Shown here: piece after piece, positions 60,091 through 64,000 of the stretch
Position numbering within the stretch: position 1 is the first letter of the stretch
Layout: the number at the start of each line of letters is the position of its first letter
Position numbers and translations under genes: made by a program
The notes under the pieces: generated by a model
Databases searched by the model: none
Seen by the model: the letters and a program-made list of their open reading frames with translations, nothing else
Told to the model about the DNA's origin: nothing
DNA from: Neobacillus sp. FSL H8-0543
GTDB taxonomy: Bacteria; Bacillota; Bacilli; Bacillales; Cytobacillaceae
Length of the DNA stretch: 64,000 bases
Assembly: GCF_038592905.1 (NCBI RefSeq)
Contig: NZ_CP151943.1
Span: 1,738,501 to 1,802,500 of the forward strand
Direction of reading: 5' to 3'

Positions 60091-60102
60091 CTAGTATACT
60101 AG
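60091..60102. promoter_or_regulatory. Operator at the symporter promoter
   Basis: CTAGTATACTAG, a perfect 12-bp palindrome overlapping the predicted -10; the kdgA site differs at one position. Confidence 0.65.
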
Positions 60103-60124
60103 CATGCCGAAAGTGGAGTTGCAA
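60096..60124 (-). promoter_or_regulatory. Predicted promoter of the symporter gene
   Basis: On the minus strand TTGCAA (60119-60124), 17 bases, TAGTAT (60096-60101). The start codon lies about 265 bases downstream, so the leader is long and otherwise unexplained. Confidence 0.6.
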
Positions 60125-60131
60125 CAAAAAA

Positions 60132-60146
60132 ATGTAAACGGAAACA
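60132..60146. promoter_or_regulatory. Catabolite-responsive element (CcpA site)
   Basis: ATGTAAACGGAAACA matches the cre consensus WTGNAANCGNWNNCW at every position and lies just upstream of the predicted -35, consistent with glucose repression. Confidence 0.65.
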
Positions 60147-60468
60147 TTTTGTTCAAATTTATTACAAAAGATACTTCCCAACTGAATTTACCTCTTGATT
60201 TTCACCGAATTATCCTTATAATATCTAGATTTATTTTTTTAAAAACCCTCAGCAAATGCTTGAGAGCCTCATACTAAATATAAATATAATGATAGATAGG
60301 GGCGATTCACACGCTTCTATTAAAAAAAAGACCAGCAGAACGCTCCCCTTGGTCCAAAGTTTCCGCTTTACAAGAATACAAGTTAATGAGTATAATCATT
60401 TCATAGTTTAAAATCTTCTGCATATATATTATATTCAGAAAACATTATTATTAAAGGGGGAAAATAAA

Positions 60469-62133
60469 ATGAAGGCCAAACAATGGTTATTATTGTTAAC
60501 ATTTGGATTATTGCTGAGTTTGTTGGCTGCATGTTCTGACGATGAAACAAAGAAACCTGCAAGTAATGAACCAAAAGAAGAGGAACAGGCAAAGGAAAAA
60601 GTACTTAGCTTTATAAATCCTGAAGCGATTCCGTCAATGGATCCGTCTAAAGCTACAGATGAATCTTCTTTTGTTTATCTGGCTGCAACAATGGAAGGTC
60701 TTTACCGTTTAGATGAAAAAACACAAACTGCTCCGGGAATGGCTATCGATCATGAAGTAAGTACAGATGGTCTGACTTGGACCTTTAACTTACGTGAGGA
60801 TGCAAAATGGTCCAATGGCGACCCAGTAACGGCTCATGATTTCGTGTATGCGTGGCAGCGTGCTGTTAATCCTGAAACAGGCTCAGAATATGGCCCGTAT
60901 ATGATGAATGGAGTAATCAAAAATGCTGAAGCGATAAGCAAAGGTGAACTTACACCGGACAAACTAGGTGTAAAAGCAGACGGTGATTATAAATTCGTCG
61001 TTGAATTAGAAAATCCAACACCGTACTTTGAAACATTAACGACATTCGGAACATTCTTCCCGCTAAATCAAAAATTCGTTGAGGAAAAAGGCGCAGATTT
61101 TGCACTTAGCACAGAAAACTTATTAGCGAATGGACCTTACACTATTTCTGATTGGACTAGTACGAGTGATAAGTGGAATCTTGTAAAGAATGAAAAGTAT
61201 TGGGATGCAAAAACAGTTAAAATGGATAAACTGACATTCACTGTTGTAAAAGATCCACAAACAGCTCTAAGCTTATATGAGGAAGGCACAGTTCAACGAA
61301 TAGACCTAACATCCGATTTAGTAGACCAATATTCTACTAATGAAGATTATGCTGTTTCAGCAGATACATTTGTTTATTTCCTAAAATTTAATCAAACCAC
61401 ATCTGATGCATTAGCAAATAAAAATATTCGTGCGGCAATCAGCAGAGCATTTAACAAAGAAGCTCTAGTCGATGAGATTTTGAACAACGGATCAATCGCT
61501 GCGAATGGTCTTATCCCAAAAGACTTTACACCAATACCTGAATCGGGTGAGGATTTCCGTAAAGTAAGCGGTGACCTTGTCACTTATGACCTAGAAGCAG
61601 CAAAAGAACTTTGGGCAAAAGGTCTAGCAGAAATTGGTACGGATTCAGTTGAGATTGAATTTTTAGCTGATGATGACCAAACGACAAAAATTTTAATTGA
61701 ATATGTTGCTAACCAGCTTTCAACTAATTTAGATGGATTGAAGGTTAACATTAAACAGATACCGAAAAAGCAGCGTCTTGAATTAGATAAAAGCATGGAA
61801 TATGAACTTCAACTTACTAGATGGGGCCCAGACTTCCTTGATCCATATACCTATATGTTGCTATTTACGACAGATAGTGGGAACAATATGACAGGATATT
61901 CAAGTCCGGTTTATGACAAATTAGTATTTGATACTGCTTCAACTCTTGCTACAGATAATGTAGCGCGTTATAAAAACTTCCTTGAGGCAGAAAAAGTGCT
62001 ATTTGAAGATGCGGCAATCGCACCTGTTTACCAGGCTTCCAGAGCACAACTAATCTCACCAAAAGTTCAAGGAGTGTTCGTAAACCCATTCGGAGCAACC
62101 TACGAATACAAATGGGCAGATGTAGCGGAATAA
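60469..62133 (+). CDS. Oligopeptide ABC transporter substrate-binding lipoprotein
   Basis: 554 residues. Signal peptide ending LLSLLAACSDD (lipobox Cys near 22), then the SBP family 5 fold. Conserved segments include LTWTFNLREDAKWSNGDPVTAHDFVYAWQRAVNPETGSEYG (about 101-142), the typical OppA/DppE signature. Anchored outside the membrane. No transporter permease or ATPase genes are in the window, so it is an orphan binding protein or partners a distant transporter. RBS AAAGGGGG precedes the ATG. Terminator: the 40-bp palindrome at 62181. Confidence 0.85.
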   Translation: MKAKQWLLLLTFGLLLSLLAACSDDETKKPASNEPKEEEQAKEKVLSFINPEAIPSMDPSKATDESSFVYLAATMEGLYRLDEKTQTAPGMAIDHEVSTDGLTWTFNLREDAKWSNGDPVTAHDFVYAWQRAVNPETGSEYGPYMMNGVIKNAEAISKGELTPDKLGVKADGDYKFVVELENPTPYFETLTTFGTFFPLNQKFVEEKGADFALSTENLLANGPYTISDWTSTSDKWNLVKNEKYWDAKTVKMDKLTFTVVKDPQTALSLYEEGTVQRIDLTSDLVDQYSTNEDYAVSADTFVYFLKFNQTTSDALANKNIRAAISRAFNKEALVDEILNNGSIAANGLIPKDFTPIPESGEDFRKVSGDLVTYDLEAAKELWAKGLAEIGTDSVEIEFLADDDQTTKILIEYVANQLSTNLDGLKVNIKQIPKKQRLELDKSMEYELQLTRWGPDFLDPYTYMLLFTTDSGNNMTGYSSPVYDKLVFDTASTLATDNVARYKNFLEAEKVLFEDAAIAPVYQASRAQLISPKVQGVFVNPFGATYEYKWADVAE

Positions 62134-62180
62134 AACCAAAGGCCTGGTTTTAGTTGCTTATCTGAGGTTACTTAAATGAA

Positions 62181-62220
62181 AAGAGAGGGGGAAATACCAA
62201 TTGGTATTTCCCCCTCTCTT
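62181..62220 (+). terminator. Perfect 40-bp palindrome
   Basis: Two perfect 20-base arms (left arm AAGAGAGGGGGAAATACCAA) with no loop, followed by T-rich sequence; terminator of the oligopeptide-binding gene and possibly of transcripts from the other side. Confidence 0.85.
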
Positions 62221-62636
62221 CTATTTTATTTTCATTTTTTCTATTGCTACTATTTTTATATTCTGATAATATAAAATAGCGTTATTATTGGAAAGCATGT
62301 ATTCTATAATCCAGAGTCTTTGACCACTTCCATAATGAAGTTAAGGCAAAGGTACGCCGGTCAAATGCCGAATGGCAACTTTAGTTGCCTTATTGATTGA
62401 GTTAAAAGCTCAAATTTTATAAGTTGGTTACTTTACAACCAGTGCAATGCACACAACTTGTGAAACGGTCAATAAGAGTAGTAAAAGTAAATTATTTGCT
62501 ATATAGACTCTGATCTTTTGATGATATTAAATGAATATTATAGAGCTTCCTTACATAAGTCCCTAGGACCTTTTGGTAGTAGTATACATATTTTTTTTGG
62601 TATACTTACGCTTTTTTAATATTGATAAAGATATCT

Positions 62637-62676
62637 AAGCAAGTGTTGTGCGCAATTATGCGCTTTGCACTTGCTT
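62637..62676 (+). terminator. Leader terminator just upstream of the CASDH gene
   Basis: AAGCAAGTG (62637-62645) pairs with CACTTGCTT (62668-62676), inner GCGC/GCGC pair, then TTTTTTG. The closest upstream gene ends about 500 bases away, with its own strong terminator, so this suggests attenuation of the norspermidine genes. Confidence 0.7.
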
Positions 62677-62717
62677 TTTTTGTTGTAAAAAATCAATTTA
62701 GTTAGGAGATAAAGGGA

Positions 62718-63953
62718 ATGGGAAAAGCACTTATTATTGGCTGCGGCGGGGTGGCTTCCGTAGCCATACAGAAATGTGTTCAAAACAGTGAGGTATTTGA
62801 AGAGATTTGTATCGCAAGTCGTACAAAGTCAAAATGTGATGACTTAAAAGCAAAACTAGACGGCGGCAAAACGAAAATTACAACGGCACAAGTGGATGCA
62901 AACAATGTTGATGAACTAATTGCTTTAATTGAAGAGGTAAAACCGGATATTGTGATGAACTTAGCTCTTCCATATCAAGATTTAACCATTATGGATGCAT
63001 GCCTGGCAACAAAAACAAACTATATGGATACTGCAAACTATGAGCCGGAAGAGACGGCAAAATTTGAATATAAATGGCAATGGGACTACCGCGAGCGCTT
63101 CGAAAAGGCTGGAATTACAGCACTTTTAGGTAGCGGCTTTGACCCGGGTGTAACTGGGGTATTCTCTGCCTATGCATTGAAACATTATTTTGATGAAATT
63201 GAATATATCGATATTCTTGACTGTAATGGCGGAGATCATGGTTATCCATTTGCAACCAACTTCAACCCTGAAATCAATATCCGTGAAGTTTCTGCAAACG
63301 GAAGGTATTGGGAAAACGGCGAATGGATCGAGACGGAGCCAATGGAAATCAAACGCGTTTACAACTTCGCGGAAGTTGGCGAGAAAGATATGTATTTGCT
63401 CTATCACGAAGAGCTTGAATCTCTTGCTCAAAACATCCCAGGGATTAAGCGTATCCGTTTCTTCATGACCTTTGGCCAAAGCTATATTACTCACTTAAAG
63501 GCCCTTGAAAATGTAGGAATGACTAGCATCGAGCCAATTGAATTCGAAGGAAAACAGATTATCCCGCTTCAGTTCTTGAAAGCTGTATTACCAGATCCAG
63601 CATCACTTGGACCAAGGACAGTCGGAAAAACAAACATCGGCTGTATCTTCCAAGGAAAAAAGGATGGAAAGCCGAAAACTTATTATGTCTACAATATTTG
63701 TGACCATCAGGAATGCTATAAAGAAGTCGGTTCACAAGCCATTTCTTATACAACAGGTGTTCCTGCGATGATCGGTGCCATGATGGTGATGACCGGAAAA
63801 TGGAATAAACCGGGTGTATACAATATTGAGGAATTTAATCCGGATCCGTTTATGGAAGAATTGAATAAATGGGGACTTCCATGGGTTGAAGACTTTAATC
63901 CTGTACTTGTTGATGAGCCAGTTAAAGAAAAAGAGTTGGAGCTCGTTCGATAA
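62718..63953 (+). CDS. Carboxynorspermidine/saccharopine dehydrogenase family protein
   Basis: 411 residues. An N-terminal Rossmann motif ALIIGCGGVASVAIQKC, then VMNLALPYQDLTIMDACLATKTNYMDTANYE (near 93), GSGFDPGVTGVFSAYALKHY (near 139) and a C-terminal catalytic domain: the carboxynorspermidine dehydrogenase (CASDH, Lys1-type) layout. It reduces the imine formed from aspartate semialdehyde and a diamine (1,3-diaminopropane or putrescine) to a carboxy-polyamine. It is directly followed, one base after its stop, by nspC. RBS TTAGGAGAT. A leader terminator precedes it. Confidence 0.85.
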   Translation: MGKALIIGCGGVASVAIQKCVQNSEVFEEICIASRTKSKCDDLKAKLDGGKTKITTAQVDANNVDELIALIEEVKPDIVMNLALPYQDLTIMDACLATKTNYMDTANYEPEETAKFEYKWQWDYRERFEKAGITALLGSGFDPGVTGVFSAYALKHYFDEIEYIDILDCNGGDHGYPFATNFNPEINIREVSANGRYWENGEWIETEPMEIKRVYNFAEVGEKDMYLLYHEELESLAQNIPGIKRIRFFMTFGQSYITHLKALENVGMTSIEPIEFEGKQIIPLQFLKAVLPDPASLGPRTVGKTNIGCIFQGKKDGKPKTYYVYNICDHQECYKEVGSQAISYTTGVPAMIGAMMVMTGKWNKPGVYNIEEFNPDPFMEELNKWGLPWVEDFNPVLVDEPVKEKELELVR

Positions 63954-63954
63954 G

Positions 63955-64000
63955 ATGAAGTTCGAAGAATTACCAACACCATGTTATGTAGTCGATGAAG
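63955..64000 (+). CDS. nspC: Carboxynorspermidine decarboxylase, N-terminal fragment at window edge
   Basis: Only 15 codons are visible: MKFEELPTPCYVVDE, the typical start of NspC-type PLP decarboxylases that make norspermidine or spermidine from the carboxy-polyamine. It begins one base after the CASDH stop codon, so the pair is an operon. The rest lies beyond the window. Confidence 0.7.
   Translation, partial: MKFEELPTPCYVVDE

Larger units (their letters stand above)
59822..60468. other. Divergent region between the symporter and the oligopeptide-binding gene
   Basis: Contains the promoter, operator and cre described, a long symporter leader, and a family B repeat (about 60325-60355, ACCAGCAGAACGCTCC). 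No gene seen; a stop-free frame at 59918-60181 is not convincing. Confidence 0.5.
62134..62717. other. Long region upstream of the norspermidine genes
   Basis: No gene seen. Holds the 40-bp palindrome, a structured segment (62344-62391: AAGGCAA...TTGCCTT with inner GCC/GGC pairs and GGCAAC-TTTA-GTTGCC), a promoter-like stretch and a second terminator (62637-62676) just before the CASDH gene. Confidence 0.55.

Noticed and set aside
59918..60181. 87-residue minus-strand frame
   Set aside because: It runs through the symporter promoter and operator and has no ribosome site.
62340..62392. Match to a known riboswitch
   Set aside because: It contains GGCAAA and several complementary blocks, but I could not fit it to GEMM, glycine, lysine or other classes; kept only as a structured leader.

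Overview
The window looks like chromosomal DNA of a low-GC, endospore-forming Bacillaceae species, probably Bacillus or a close relative such as Neobacillus. I infer this from the AT-rich composition, strong AAGGAGG-type ribosome binding sites, frequent TTG/GTG starts, compact U-tailed terminators, and Bacillus-type genes (tapA-sipW-tasA, UxaC/UxuA/UxuB/KdgA/KdgK, a sporulation-kinase-like histidine kinase, an ECF sigma factor with a DUF4179 partner). There are no rRNA or tRNA genes, no CRISPR array, and no transposase or phage genes.

Layout. 0-3.1 kb: a GntR-ROK-AgaS amino-sugar cluster. 3.2-16.2 kb: three nearly identical DoxX cassettes, each with its own conserved promoter region and terminator, interspersed with an ECF sigma/anti-sigma pair, two GNAT acetyltransferases, a CuA-site lipoprotein, a YwaF-like membrane protein, D-glycerate dehydrogenase, threonine deaminase, GtrA, a BCCT transporter and a small heme-copper-oxidase-like membrane protein. 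16.4-30.4 kb: a cyclic-di-GMP neighbourhood with three GGDEF-EAL proteins. One of them is a 1,179-residue fusion to a histidine kinase, preceded by a riboswitch-like leader RNA. Between them lie OsmC, TerD-like, DUF2207 and phosphoesterase genes. 30.9-38.2 kb: metabolic and hypothetical genes, a large non-coding 52-bp tandem array, and a secreted DUF5667 protein. 38.5-40.3 kb: a tapA-sipW-tasA-like matrix operon. 40.9-46.1 kb: an old-yellow-enzyme family reductase and small proteins. 46.3-59.8 kb: a hexuronate catabolic regulon (kdgA-kdgK-uxaC-uxuA-uxuB, HAD phosphatase, GH3, GH2, a GntR/FCD regulator and a GPH-family symporter). 60.4-64 kb: an oligopeptide-binding lipoprotein and the start of a norspermidine pathway operon (carboxynorspermidine dehydrogenase, then nspC cut by the window edge).

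How it fits together. The hexuronate locus is self-consistent: uptake by the symporter, release of sugars by GH2/GH3, and isomerisation, reduction and dehydration to KDG, then phosphorylation and aldol cleavage. A shared operator (core CTAGTATACTAG) overlaps the predicted -10 of both kdgA and the symporter, and a consensus cre lies at the symporter promoter. The c-di-GMP enzymes lie near a biofilm matrix operon, so a local signalling-to-matrix circuit is plausible but unproven.

Repeats are a major theme. Family A is a bipartite hairpin repeat around GGTGCCTGTCACC (nine cores or core pairs, one inside a gene and one forming a gene's 3' end). Family B is a terminator-like repeat around CCAGGAGAAC. 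There is also a pair of inverted 133-bp GC-rich elements and two unrelated 52-bp tandem arrays. The strongest candidates for something new are the GGDEF-EAL-histidine-kinase fusion with its structured leader RNA, the triplicated DoxX cassettes, and the leader with an orphan terminator ahead of the norspermidine genes.
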